Shown here: positions 1 to 7,262 of the stretch, in pieces
Layout of the letters: each line of letters opens with the position of its first letter
Numbering within the stretch: position 1 is the first letter of the stretch
NCBI GenBank assembly: GCA_028868825.1
Contig: JAGWTU010000043.1
Coordinates: 1 to 44,406 of the forward strand
Origin: Burkholderiales bacterium
GTDB taxonomy: Bacteria > Pseudomonadota > Gammaproteobacteria > Burkholderiales > Burkholderiaceae_C
Direction of reading: 5' to 3'
Length of the DNA: 44,406 bases
Translations under genes and position numbers: made by a program
Notes under the pieces: generated by a model
The model's database searches: none
Told to the model about the DNA's origin: nothing
The model's input: only the letters and a program-made list of their open reading frames with translations

Positions 1-410
1 AGTTGTCGAACGGCCAGCTGCATACCGATTCGCGCTACGTCAAGACCTCGGGCGGCTGTTCGGCACCGCCCAACCGCGACGCCCCCGAGCTGATCGGCAA
101 GACCATCCTCAAGCTCGAAGGTCCGCTGCATCTGGGCCAGCCCAATGCGGCCGACGTGACGGTGATCCACCCCAACGACACCGGCTTCGAGCTCAACGAG
201 GTCACCGTGATGTACATCCCCTCGCATTTCGTGCGCTCGATCGCGATGACCTACGCGGGACGCAAGATCTTCGATGCCGATGTCGATTTCTCGCTCAGCG
301 AGAACCCGACGCTGCGTTTCAATTTCGTGCCCCGCGGGCCGGGCGAATTGCGCGCCGAGGTCGTCGATTCGCACGACGCGCATTTCGTCGGCCGGCTCGA
401 ACTCGGATGA
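1..410 (+). CDS. SoxYZ-like carrier protein of quinoprotein dehydrogenase loci (5' truncated)
   Basis: The reading frame is open to the left edge, so only the C-terminal part (about 136 residues) is present. It begins inside a SoxY-like region ending in a carrier motif, KTSGGCSAP, with the single cysteine encoded at 57-59. A SoxZ-like beta-sandwich follows (roughly residues 35-135), containing PNDTGFELNE and ending in VGRLELG. Fused SoxY-SoxZ proteins of this kind are known as quinoprotein dehydrogenase-associated SoxYZ-like carriers; in true SoxYZ the cysteine carries sulfur intermediates. The next gene overlaps by 4 nt (ATGA) and encodes a thioredoxin-like protein, and a dihaem cytochrome follows, so a PQQ dehydrogenase gene probably lies just outside the window. 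No other sox gene is visible. The actual substrate of this carrier is not known to me. Confidence 0.8.
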   Translation, partial: LSNGQLHTDSRYVKTSGGCSAPPNRDAPELIGKTILKLEGPLHLGQPNAADVTVIHPNDTGFELNEVTVMYIPSHFVRSIAMTYAGRKIFDADVDFSLSENPTLRFNFVPRGPGELRAEVVDSHDAHFVGRLELG

Positions 411-952
411 ACGGACCGATGATGAATTGGCGCCCCTTCCTTCTCGCCTGCGCGTTCTGGCTCGTTGCCGGCGCGGCCGCTGCCGGCAACGGCTTCCCGG
501 CGGCCTATGCACCGATCGTCGTGATGCCGCAGGGCGCGCCGCAGCGCTATGAATTCGACCTCGACGACGCGCTGCGCCGCGCCCGCGAGACGCACAAACG
601 GCTCTACGTCTACCTCGGCGCCGACAACTGCCATTTCTGCCGCCACTACGAGGCCTTTCTCGCCGCGAACGAACGCGAACTGGTGGCCGAATTCGCCAAG
701 GACTACCTCGTCGTCGACCTGCGCAGCACGCTGTCGGCGCAGCGCGAGAAGGTCTGGTTCCGCATCGGCGGCCGCAGCCGCAGCTACATCGAATTCACGC
801 ACTCGATCGGCGACGAACGCGAACGCCAGCTCGTCTACCCGAGCGTCTGGCTGCTCGACGAGAACGCGCGCGCGCTGATGCAGATGCCCTCGGGCGCCGG
901 CACCTTCGAGACCGTGCCCGAGCAGTTGGAGATCCTGCACCTCGTGCAATGA
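407..952 (+). CDS. periplasmic thioredoxin-like protein (CHFC)
   Basis: A 181-residue protein with an N-terminal export signal (hydrophobic stretch about residues 9-26, ending AAAAG). A thioredoxin-like fold follows, with the redox pair C75-H-F-C78 placed directly after a beta strand (LYVYLGADN), as in DsbD-gamma/thioredoxin_7 proteins. The first ATG overlaps the stop of the SoxYZ-like gene; later ATGs at 419 and 422 would also leave a signal peptide, so the exact start is open. The likely role is to reduce or exchange a periplasmic thiol, and the translationally coupled SoxYZ-like carrier with its lone cysteine is the obvious partner. That pairing is inference from context. Signal-peptide and CxxC evidence are direct. 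Confidence 0.8.
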   Translation: MNGPMMNWRPFLLACAFWLVAGAAAAGNGFPAAYAPIVVMPQGAPQRYEFDLDDALRRARETHKRLYVYLGADNCHFCRHYEAFLAANERELVAEFAKDYLVVDLRSTLSAQREKVWFRIGGRSRSYIEFTHSIGDERERQLVYPSVWLLDENARALMQMPSGAGTFETVPEQLEILHLVQ

Positions 953-1015
953 TCAGCGCGGACCCCATCCCCCCCCGGCCAGCGTCGGCCTGCGACGCAT
1001 TCGATCGAAATCCAG

Positions 1016-1624
1016 ATGAAGAAGACCCCACGCATTGCCACCCTCGTCGGCGCCATCGCGCTGTCGTTCACCGTCCATGCCCAGGAAGCGGCCGACCCCA
1101 TCGAGCGGGCCGTCCATGTCTGCGCCGCCTGTCATGGCGACGAGGGGCGCAGCAACAAGGTGATGGCGCCTTCGCTGGCCGGCCAGTCGCGCGACTACAC
1201 GATCCGGCAGCTCAGCGATTTCCGCAACCAGTCGCGTGCCGAGACCGATGTGCAAGCCTATATGTGGGGCATTTCGGCGCTGCTCGACGACAAGACGATC
1301 GCCGGACTCGCCGACTACTACGCCCAGCAGTCGCCGGCCCCGGGTCGCGCGGCGCCGGCCCGGCTCGCCGCCGTCGGGCGCGCGATCTTCGAGCGTGGCA
1401 TCCCCGCCAAGGGCGTTCGCGCCTGCGCCTCCTGCCACGGCGACCGCGCCGAGGGGCAGGCGGCGTTCCCGCGCCTGGCCGGCCAGCATGCCGATTATCT
1501 GTACCGTCAGCTGCGGGCCTTCCGCACGCCGCTGCGGCCGCATGGCATCCTGATGAAGAAGGAGACGCTGGCCCTGACCGACGCGCAGTTGCGCGCCGTC
1601 GCGGCCTATCTGCAGTCGCTTTGA
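1016..1624 (+). CDS. dihaem cytochrome c (c4/c553-like)
   Basis: A 202-residue exported protein. Residues 1-22 are a signal peptide (cleavage near VHA-QE). Two class I haem c sites follow: C36-A-A-C-H40 and C137-A-S-C-H141, each in a CHGDxxEG/CHGDEGR context, spaced as in the two-domain cytochrome c4 family. Possible Met ligands lie in KVMAPSLAGQ and in the segment before the final helix (GILMKKETLALTD). It ends in the usual amphipathic helix (RAVAAYLQSL). Its position next to the SoxYZ-like carrier suggests it accepts electrons from a periplasmic PQQ dehydrogenase and passes them to a terminal oxidase; this is inferred from context. It lies convergent to the fae-like gene. Confidence 0.87.
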   Translation: MKKTPRIATLVGAIALSFTVHAQEAADPIERAVHVCAACHGDEGRSNKVMAPSLAGQSRDYTIRQLSDFRNQSRAETDVQAYMWGISALLDDKTIAGLADYYAQQSPAPGRAAPARLAAVGRAIFERGIPAKGVRACASCHGDRAEGQAAFPRLAGQHADYLYRQLRAFRTPLRPHGILMKKETLALTDAQLRAVAAYLQSL

Positions 1625-1631
1625 GCTGCTC

Positions 1632-1651
1632 GGCGGCGCCGGCACGCCGCC
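1632..1651. terminator. GC-rich hairpin between convergent genes
   Basis: A perfect 7-bp stem, GGCGGCG (1632-1638) with CGCCGCC (1645-1651), and a 6-nt loop sit in the 33-nt gap between the converging cytochrome and fae-like genes. There is no T-run on either side, so this is at best an unusual or Rho-assisted bidirectional terminator. GC-rich DNA gives such stems by chance. Confidence 0.3.
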
Positions 1652-1657
1652 GGCGCG

Positions 1658-2191
1658 CTACGACCAGTCGTCCATGTCGTGGCGGATCTTGTGGCGGTTG
1701 GCGATCAGCTCGTCGACCGTCGGCTCGTTGGCCAGCGCGCGCTTCAAGGCCAGCTTGGTGGCCTCGTAGTTCGTGCGGTACATGTCCTTCTTGTCGAGGT
1801 TCGGATCCTTGGCGCAGCGCGGGTCGATCCAGACGAGGCTGACGATGCACAGCTCGTTGGCCAGCGCCTTGGGGATGATGCCCTCGATCAGGCAGTCGAC
1901 GACGGCGTCGGCGGTGGCGCTCTGCACGACGCCACCAAATAGATCGATGTTGGCGCTGTCCTTGAGCGTGACCTTGGGGACCATGATCGTCGCCGGCCGC
2001 ACGAGCTGGTTGCAGGCGCGGATCACGAACATCGCCGTGTGGCCCTTGCTCTGCGCCATCATCGCCGCGAAGGCCTGACCGACGGGGCCGTTCGTGCGAC
2101 CGATGAGGATTTCGGGCATCGCGTCGGTGTACTGGCCCTCGCGGGCGAGCACGGTGGCCTCGCCGGCATGGAAAACGTAATCTTGGCTCAT
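1658..2191 (-). CDS. Fae-like protein (formaldehyde-activating enzyme homologue) with altered active site
   Basis: This 177-residue protein belongs to the Fae family, which condenses formaldehyde with tetrahydromethanopterin. Family features present are the EGIIPKALANELCIVSLVWI core, the YEATKLALKRALANEPT segment near the C terminus and the typical length. In canonical Fae the stretch before the first IIG turn contains the catalytic histidine (AHIDLIIG); here the aligned stretch reads AMPEILIG, so Met25 stands at the histidine position. It is therefore more like the divergent paralogues (Fae2/Fae3 type) than the main enzyme, and its activity cannot be assumed. It is last in the fhcBADC operon, 29 nt after fhcC. 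The ATG is supported by the family-like N terminus (YVFHAGEATV). Confidence 0.85.
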   Translation of the reverse strand: MSQDYVFHAGEATVLAREGQYTDAMPEILIGRTNGPVGQAFAAMMAQSKGHTAMFVIRACNQLVRPATIMVPKVTLKDSANIDLFGGVVQSATADAVVDCLIEGIIPKALANELCIVSLVWIDPRCAKDPNLDKKDMYRTNYEATKLALKRALANEPTVDELIANRHKIRHDMDDWS

Positions 2192-2220
2192 GGCAGGTCT
2201 CTGAACAGGGGAGGCGATTG

Positions 2221-3033
2221 TCAAGGAGCGGCGACGATCCACTCGCCGTGGCCGTCGGCGGCGAGGTCGCCCAGGTGGCGGCGGGCGCTGCGCGCGGCCA
2301 GACCTGCGAAGGCGCCGCCATGGCGCGCGAGGTCGCGCGCGAGCAATTGCCAGAACACGTCGGCGTTGCCGATGGCGGGGACGAAGGTCGGCGGTGGATC
2401 GATGTCGTCGCCGGCGAGCACGAGGCTGCCTCGGCGCATGCCGTAGCCGCCATGGGCGCCGATGCGGCCGCCGACGGCGATGGTGCCGGCGACCATGCGC
2501 GAGGCGACGAAATCGCCGACATCGCCATGCACGACGGCGCTGCCGCGGCGCATGCGGTCGCCGAAGCGCGCGCCGGCGCGGCCTGTGACGACGAGCATGC
2601 CGCCGCGCATGCCGTCCATGCTGCCGGGCAGCGTAGAGGCGGCGAAGTCGCCGGCGTCGCCAGCGATCGTCAACAGGCCACCCGACATTTCGCAGGCGGC
2701 GAGGTCGCGCACGCTGCCGCGGATGACGATCTCGCCGGCGCTCATGCACGCGCCCGCGTAGTCGCCGGCGCCGCCTTCGACGATCAGCCGGCCGCCGTCC
2801 ATCTTCCAGCCGACGCGGTCGCAGCGGGCGAGGTCGGCGGCGAAGGCGAGGTCGTCGTCGGCGCGCGGCTCGACGCGGAAGAACTCGGCCAGCGGCACGA
2901 GCGAATTGCCGTAACCCAATGGCAGCCGCTCGATCTCGGCGGCCGTCAGCGCGGCGAGCGCATGCGGCGTGAGGCCGCGCAGATCGATGCGCAGCGCCGG
3001 CGTCCCGCGGCCATGCAGCGTCCAGCCGCTCAC
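2221..3033 (-). CDS. fhcC: formyltransferase/hydrolase complex subunit C
   Basis: A 270-residue protein with repeated Gly-x-x-x-Gly turns over residues about 75-215 (for example GGAGDYAGACMSAG, GDAGDFAAST, GRIGAHGGYGMRRG). This is the GXGXG parallel beta-helix shared by FwdC/FmdC and the C-terminal domain of glutamate synthase. In bacteria FhcC is the scaffold subunit of the Fhc complex, which moves the formyl group from formyl-H4MPT to a methanofuran analogue and hydrolyses it to formate. The start is a GTG whose bases overlap the fhcD stop (GTGA, 3030-3033); no ATG gives a better N terminus, and the coupled start matches the rest of the operon. Confidence 0.92.
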   Translation of the reverse strand: MSGWTLHGRGTPALRIDLRGLTPHALAALTAAEIERLPLGYGNSLVPLAEFFRVEPRADDDLAFAADLARCDRVGWKMDGGRLIVEGGAGDYAGACMSAGEIVIRGSVRDLAACEMSGGLLTIAGDAGDFAASTLPGSMDGMRGGMLVVTGRAGARFGDRMRRGSAVVHGDVGDFVASRMVAGTIAVGGRIGAHGGYGMRRGSLVLAGDDIDPPPTFVPAIGNADVFWQLLARDLARHGGAFAGLAARSARRHLGDLAADGHGEWIVAAP

Positions 3034-3947
3034 GATGCAGCCCCTTCGAGCAGCTTGTGCAGATGGAAATGGAAGGGCCCGAGCTTGCCGCCGTAATTGC
3101 CGGCCGAGATGCGCAGCAGCCCCTGCGCCGCGCCGCGGGCGATGCCGGCCTCGATGCCGGCGCGCATCGCGGCGGCGACATCGGCCTCGGTCAGGCCGTC
3201 GATGACGATCTCCATCACGCAGCGCGTCTCGGGCGTCAGCTCGCTCTTCGCGACGAGGCCGAGCAGGCTCGGGCAGAAGGCGTCGTTGGTCGACGCGCCC
3301 AGGCTCGCGTACTTGCTGCCGACCTTCGACCCGGAACGCACGACGCCGCCCGGGAACGGCATGATGACGTTGGGCAGCCGCTTCATCGCCGCCACGGCGG
3401 CTTCGGCCGCGGCCAGCGCGCTGTCGGTGTCGCGCGCCAGCAGCAGCAGGTTGCCACCGCCGACACTCTTGACGACCGGCGTCGTCTCCTGGGCGACGAA
3501 TTCGCCGTCCATCACCGGGATGCGCCAATAACGCTGGCCGCCGATGACTTTCGAGATCTGCCAGCCATCGCCGAAGAAGCGCAGGTTCTTGCCCAGCGCG
3601 GCTTCGTCGCCGCCGACCGGCAGGCCGGCGAAGACCGCCGTCGTCGGGCAGGTCAGCACGCATTGGCCGACGCGGCGCTCGATCTGCTTGGCGAGTTCCT
3701 TGCCCGACATCGAGAACAGCAGCAGCGCGATGCCGGGCCGGCCGTCGGGCGTCTCGGCCGGGTCGAGTTCGCGCTCGATGCCGGCCTCGCAGCCGCAGGC
3801 GATGACCGAGGTCGCGAAACCGGTTGTCGCCACCGCCGCGTGGCGCGCCCAGTCGATGCGGTGCGCGGTGACGATCAGCCGCGTCGCCTTCATCGGGAAG
3901 GCTTCGGCGAAGGTGTCGTCGATGACGACCCCGTTGATCTGCTTCAT
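3030..3947 (-). CDS. fhcD: formylmethanofuran:tetrahydromethanopterin formyltransferase
   Basis: A 305-residue protein matching Ftr/FhcD. It opens with NGVVIDDTFAEAFPMKATR, the characteristic Ftr N terminus, and contains MPFPGGVVRSGSKVGS and ends with GNYGGKLGPFHFHL, both conserved Ftr stretches. It transfers the formyl group between H4MPT and the methanofuran-like cofactor. Both ends are fixed by 4-nt ATGA/GTGA overlaps with fhcA upstream and fhcC downstream, implying translational coupling and stoichiometric synthesis. It is cytoplasmic, with no signal or membrane segment. Confidence 0.95.
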   Translation of the reverse strand: MKQINGVVIDDTFAEAFPMKATRLIVTAHRIDWARHAAVATTGFATSVIACGCEAGIERELDPAETPDGRPGIALLLFSMSGKELAKQIERRVGQCVLTCPTTAVFAGLPVGGDEAALGKNLRFFGDGWQISKVIGGQRYWRIPVMDGEFVAQETTPVVKSVGGGNLLLLARDTDSALAAAEAAVAAMKRLPNVIMPFPGGVVRSGSKVGSKYASLGASTNDAFCPSLLGLVAKSELTPETRCVMEIVIDGLTEADVAAAMRAGIEAGIARGAAQGLLRISAGNYGGKLGPFHFHLHKLLEGAAS

Positions 3948-5641
3948 GCGCCGCCCTCGAAACAGGCCGCCGGCAGCAAGCGCCCGCCGTTGCAGCAGCG
4001 GCAGAGTTCCTCGGTGCCGATGGCGGCGTTCTCGAAGCGGATGTCGGGGCCGGCCTGCCAATGCCGGCGCAGCGTCTTCTCGATGAGGGGGTCGTAACCC
4101 GGCGTCGCGAAATGGACGCCGCCGGCCGGCGTGGCGACGACGCGACCGCCGCGCACGACGCGCGTGCCGTCCTTGAAGACATGCTCGGGCGTGCTGAACA
4201 TCGCCTCGCGGTCGGCCTGCTCGCGGTAGACGGCGATGTCGGCGGCGGCGCCGACGCCGAGGTGGCCGCGGTCGGCCAGGCCGAGCAGCCGCGCCGGCGC
4301 GGCGCGCGTCATGATCGCGATCTCGTCGAGGCTGAGTTCGCGCGCGATCGAGCGCAGCGCGCAATTCGCCGCCACGTCGGGGTGCAGCCGCGCGATCTGC
4401 TCGTCGCGGAAGCTGCGGTCCATCAGCAGCCGGATCAGATGCGGGTAGCTCGTGAACGGGCCGCCGTTGGGATGGTCGGTCGTCAGCACGACCTGCCAGG
4501 GGTTCCTGACGAGCAGGAAGATCTCCAGGCCGATGGCCCATTGCAGCGCGTTGACGTAGCTCTGCTCGCGATAGCGGAAAGGCACGACGCCGCAGCCGGC
4601 CGTGGCCTCGATGTCCGAGCCGACCCATTTGCGCGGATTGCCGAGCCCCGATTGCGCGTACTGGCGCATCGTGTCGCCCGAGGCCGTGACGGTCTGGCCG
4701 AACATCACCTGGCCGACGTCGATGCTGATCTGCGGATTCGCGTTCACCGCCTCGGCGAGCTGCAGCGCCGCCGACGAGAACTTCTTCGGCCCCTCGTTGC
4801 CGTAGGCGTGGAACTGGACATGGGTCAGGTGCGCCGGCAGCCCCTCGAGCGCGGCGATCGTCGCCAGCGTCGATTCGATGTTGCCGGCGACGCCGAGGTT
4901 GCTGCCGTGGATGTGCAGCGGGTGCGCGACGCCGAGATCCTTGAGCGCGCGCGCCAGGCTGTGCAGCACCTGGCGCGGCGTCACGCCCCAGCGCACATGC
5001 GTTTCGTCGACGTCGAGGCTGCGCTGGTTGAACTTGAAGGCCGAGATGCCGCCCGGGTTCACGACCTTGACGCCCATCGCCTTGCTCGCGTGCATGGTCC
5101 AGGCGACATAGTCGCGCAGCAGGCCCTGGTTGCGGCCCTCGGCGCCGCCCTCGGCCAGCCATTGCAGGAACAGCTCGTCGTTGCCCAGCAGCACATAGGC
5201 GCCATGGTCGAGCACCGGCACGTCGCCCATCTCCATATGGGCGTGGCGCGCGTTGCTGGCGAGCATCGCGGGCTCGAAGGCCGACGTGTAGCCCATCTCG
5301 ACATAGCGGTAGCCGGTGGCCAGCGTGCCCGGCGTGCAGTTGCCGCAGGAGGCGAGTTCGAGCGGATTCGTCGGCAGCGCCCAGGGGTCGGCGCCGCGGC
5401 GGTGGTCCTCGGCCATCAGCATGCGCGCGAGGTTGACCTTGCCGCCGCCGATATGGCTGTGCAGGTCGATGCCGCCGGCCATGACGACACAGCCGCTGGC
5501 GTCGATGACTTCGTCGAAGGGCTCAGCGGTGGTGGTGGCATCGACGATGAAGCCATCGCGCCAGGCTAGGTCGCGCACCGTCGCCGCGCCGTGTCGGGGG
5601 TCGACGACGGTGGCGCCGCGCAGCAGCAGGCTCGTCGTCAT
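3944..5641 (-). CDS. fhcA: formyltransferase/hydrolase complex subunit A (amidohydrolase)
   Basis: A 565-residue protein homologous to FwdA/FmdA, the formylmethanofuran hydrolase of the amidohydrolase superfamily. Visible metal-site features are DLHSHIGGGKVN (about residues 58-69), HIHGSN, HLTHVQFHAYGNEGPKKF and VLTTDHPNGGPF. It releases formate from the formylated methanofuran analogue. The C-terminal stretch has a CRCCNGG segment close to the end. It overlaps fhcB upstream and fhcD downstream by 4 nt each. The ATG at the overlap gives the family's expected start (LLLRGATVVDP). Confidence 0.95.
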   Translation of the reverse strand: MTTSLLLRGATVVDPRHGAATVRDLAWRDGFIVDATTTAEPFDEVIDASGCVVMAGGIDLHSHIGGGKVNLARMLMAEDHRRGADPWALPTNPLELASCGNCTPGTLATGYRYVEMGYTSAFEPAMLASNARHAHMEMGDVPVLDHGAYVLLGNDELFLQWLAEGGAEGRNQGLLRDYVAWTMHASKAMGVKVVNPGGISAFKFNQRSLDVDETHVRWGVTPRQVLHSLARALKDLGVAHPLHIHGSNLGVAGNIESTLATIAALEGLPAHLTHVQFHAYGNEGPKKFSSAALQLAEAVNANPQISIDVGQVMFGQTVTASGDTMRQYAQSGLGNPRKWVGSDIEATAGCGVVPFRYREQSYVNALQWAIGLEIFLLVRNPWQVVLTTDHPNGGPFTSYPHLIRLLMDRSFRDEQIARLHPDVAANCALRSIARELSLDEIAIMTRAAPARLLGLADRGHLGVGAAADIAVYREQADREAMFSTPEHVFKDGTRVVRGGRVVATPAGGVHFATPGYDPLIEKTLRRHWQAGPDIRFENAAIGTEELCRCCNGGRLLPAACFEGGA

Positions 5642-6930
5642 GCGGCCCTCCGTTGTTCGAGCGCGGCGAGGATCGACCTTGCCGCCTCGTCGACGGCGGG
5701 CAACGCTTCGCTGCGCAGCGCGTGCAGCGGCATCAGCACCGTGCCGTCGGTGCGGAACAGGTGACCGGCGGCGCCGATGCCCGGCGTGGCCACGGGCATG
5801 AAGACGCTGCCCGCGCGCGCGCAGGCGCAAGCCTGTTGCGGATGGCCGAGGACGACGAGCGGCAGATCGCTGGCCGGCGGCAGCGCGTCGGCATCGAAGG
5901 CCGAGACCCACAGCAGCGCATCGACCGCGCGATCGGCGATCAGGCGCGCGGTATCGAAGGCATGCGGTTCGTGCTCGAGCCCGCGCGGGCCGGCGCGCGT
6001 GCGCAGCGGCAGCCCCGAGAGCCAGGCATAGACCTGATTCGAAGTCGCGGCGCCATTGCCGCCGCCGACCCACAGCGCTGCCGCGCGTGTCTTGCGATTG
6101 AGAACGCCCACGACGCGGTGCACGGCCTCGATGACTAGCGCGCCATGGGCGCCCAGGCGTCCCGGCAGGCCGACGAGCACGGCGTAGCGCGCCGCGTGCA
6201 GGCGCGCGGCCAGCGCCTGCAGCGCCGCCGGCATGGTGGCCTGCATGCGGCCGGCGGTGGCTGCGGCGAGCAGCGCGATCGTCGTGTGCAGATCGCCCTG
6301 CAGCGCGATCGACTCGACCGTGACGTCGCCACCGGCCCAGCCGGCCAGCGTCGCTTCGTCGCCGGCCGCCGGCCCGAGGACGACGAGATGGCGCGCCAGC
6401 GCATCCCGCAGGCCCAGCCGTTCGCGCGCGAGCGGCGCCGCGTCGCCCGGCAGGCCGCCGATGAAGACGACGAGGTCGGCGCGCGTGCGCACCTCGGCGA
6501 TCGTGGTCGTGAACTGGCCGCGGTCCTGCAGCGCGCGCAGGCCCTGCATCAGCGCAGCACCTCCGGCCGCGTCGCAGATCGCGCCGGTGGCGCAAGCCAG
6601 CGGATAGAGGGCGCGCGCGCCGGCGACATCGGCACCGAGGCCGGCGAAGAGCGGCTGGCGGCTGGCAGCGAGGATCTGCGCCGCGGCCGCGATGGCGGTC
6701 GGCAGATCGGTCGGCCGGCCATCGACCAGGCACGGCGTCGTCCGCTGACCTGACGAGGCAGTGAAGCCTGCGAGCGAGCGGCGGGCGAGGGGGCATTCAG
6801 CATCGCCGGAGAGCGCCAACGCGCCGGCGGCGTCGACATCGACCTGGAAGCGATCGCAGGTCAAGGGGCAGAAGGGGCAGGTCCAGGCCTGCGCGGTCGC
6901 GCTCATGGGGACCAATCTAGCAGGCTTCAT
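5638..6930 (-). CDS. fhcB: formyltransferase/hydrolase complex subunit B (FwdB-like, pterin site lost)
   Basis: A 430-residue relative of the tungsten/molybdenum formylmethanofuran dehydrogenase subunit B. In the Fhc complex this subunit is regarded as catalytically dead scaffold. The N terminus keeps C18-x2-C21-x3-C25 and C46 (WTCPFCPLTCD, DAECPLA), the pattern that binds a [4Fe-4S] cluster in FwdB. The cysteine that would hold the metal-pterin is not apparent: the equivalent region reads LFAGLGADVAGARALYP. Two ATGs are possible. The one at 6930 follows AAGGTGAG at a good distance; the one at 6906 has no clear Shine-Dalgarno, so I chose 6930. It is first in fhcBADC-fae, with 332 nt of non-coding DNA before it. 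Confidence 0.9.
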   Translation of the reverse strand: MKPARLVPMSATAQAWTCPFCPLTCDRFQVDVDAAGALALSGDAECPLARRSLAGFTASSGQRTTPCLVDGRPTDLPTAIAAAAQILAASRQPLFAGLGADVAGARALYPLACATGAICDAAGGAALMQGLRALQDRGQFTTTIAEVRTRADLVVFIGGLPGDAAPLARERLGLRDALARHLVVLGPAAGDEATLAGWAGGDVTVESIALQGDLHTTIALLAAATAGRMQATMPAALQALAARLHAARYAVLVGLPGRLGAHGALVIEAVHRVVGVLNRKTRAAALWVGGGNGAATSNQVYAWLSGLPLRTRAGPRGLEHEPHAFDTARLIADRAVDALLWVSAFDADALPPASDLPLVVLGHPQQACACARAGSVFMPVATPGIGAAGHLFRTDGTVLMPLHALRSEALPAVDEAARSILAALEQRRAA

Positions 6931-7262
6931 GCCACTCACCTTGCGGCGCGCCGGTCGACGCGAACACGCCCGGCTATGCCGGATTCGAACCAATCTGTCG
7001 CAACGCGGGGTGACACCGGCCCTCGGTCCGGACAGGTGCTTTCGCACGAAGATCGCCCCACCGGGGCCTCGATCGAGTCCCACCGCAGCAGCGATGCGGC
7101 GCCGCAGCATAGAATCCCGGTTGCGCAGCGGCCTCCAGTCATCGCGGCGCGGTCGATTCCGACGCTTGTTTCGCAGCTCTCGCGCCTTCCGACTGGTGTG
7201 CCCCTCGCGGGCGACAGCAGGCAGCGAACCCCGGGCCCGTCCGGGTCTGAAAAAAATCCAAA
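6931..7262. other. divergent intergenic region fhcB / rhlE
   Basis: 332 nt with no convincing gene. It must hold the promoters of the fhc operon (- strand) and rhlE (+ strand), but I found no clear -35/-10 pair for either. A TAGAAT-like hexamer lies near 7109. A GGTTCGAATCC-like stretch around 6980-6990 resembles a tRNA T-arm on the - strand but has no matching acceptor stem. An A-rich tract (7250-7262) abuts the rhlE start. Confidence 0.6.

Noticed and set aside
1658..2191. Calling the last gene of the fhc operon simply fae (active formaldehyde-activating enzyme)
   Set aside because: The aligned catalytic histidine is replaced by methionine, so only Fae-like can be supported.
6971..7000. 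Possible tRNA T-arm (GGTTCGAATCC on the - strand)
   Set aside because: The T-stem pairs poorly and no 7-bp acceptor or anticodon arm can be placed at the right distance on either side.
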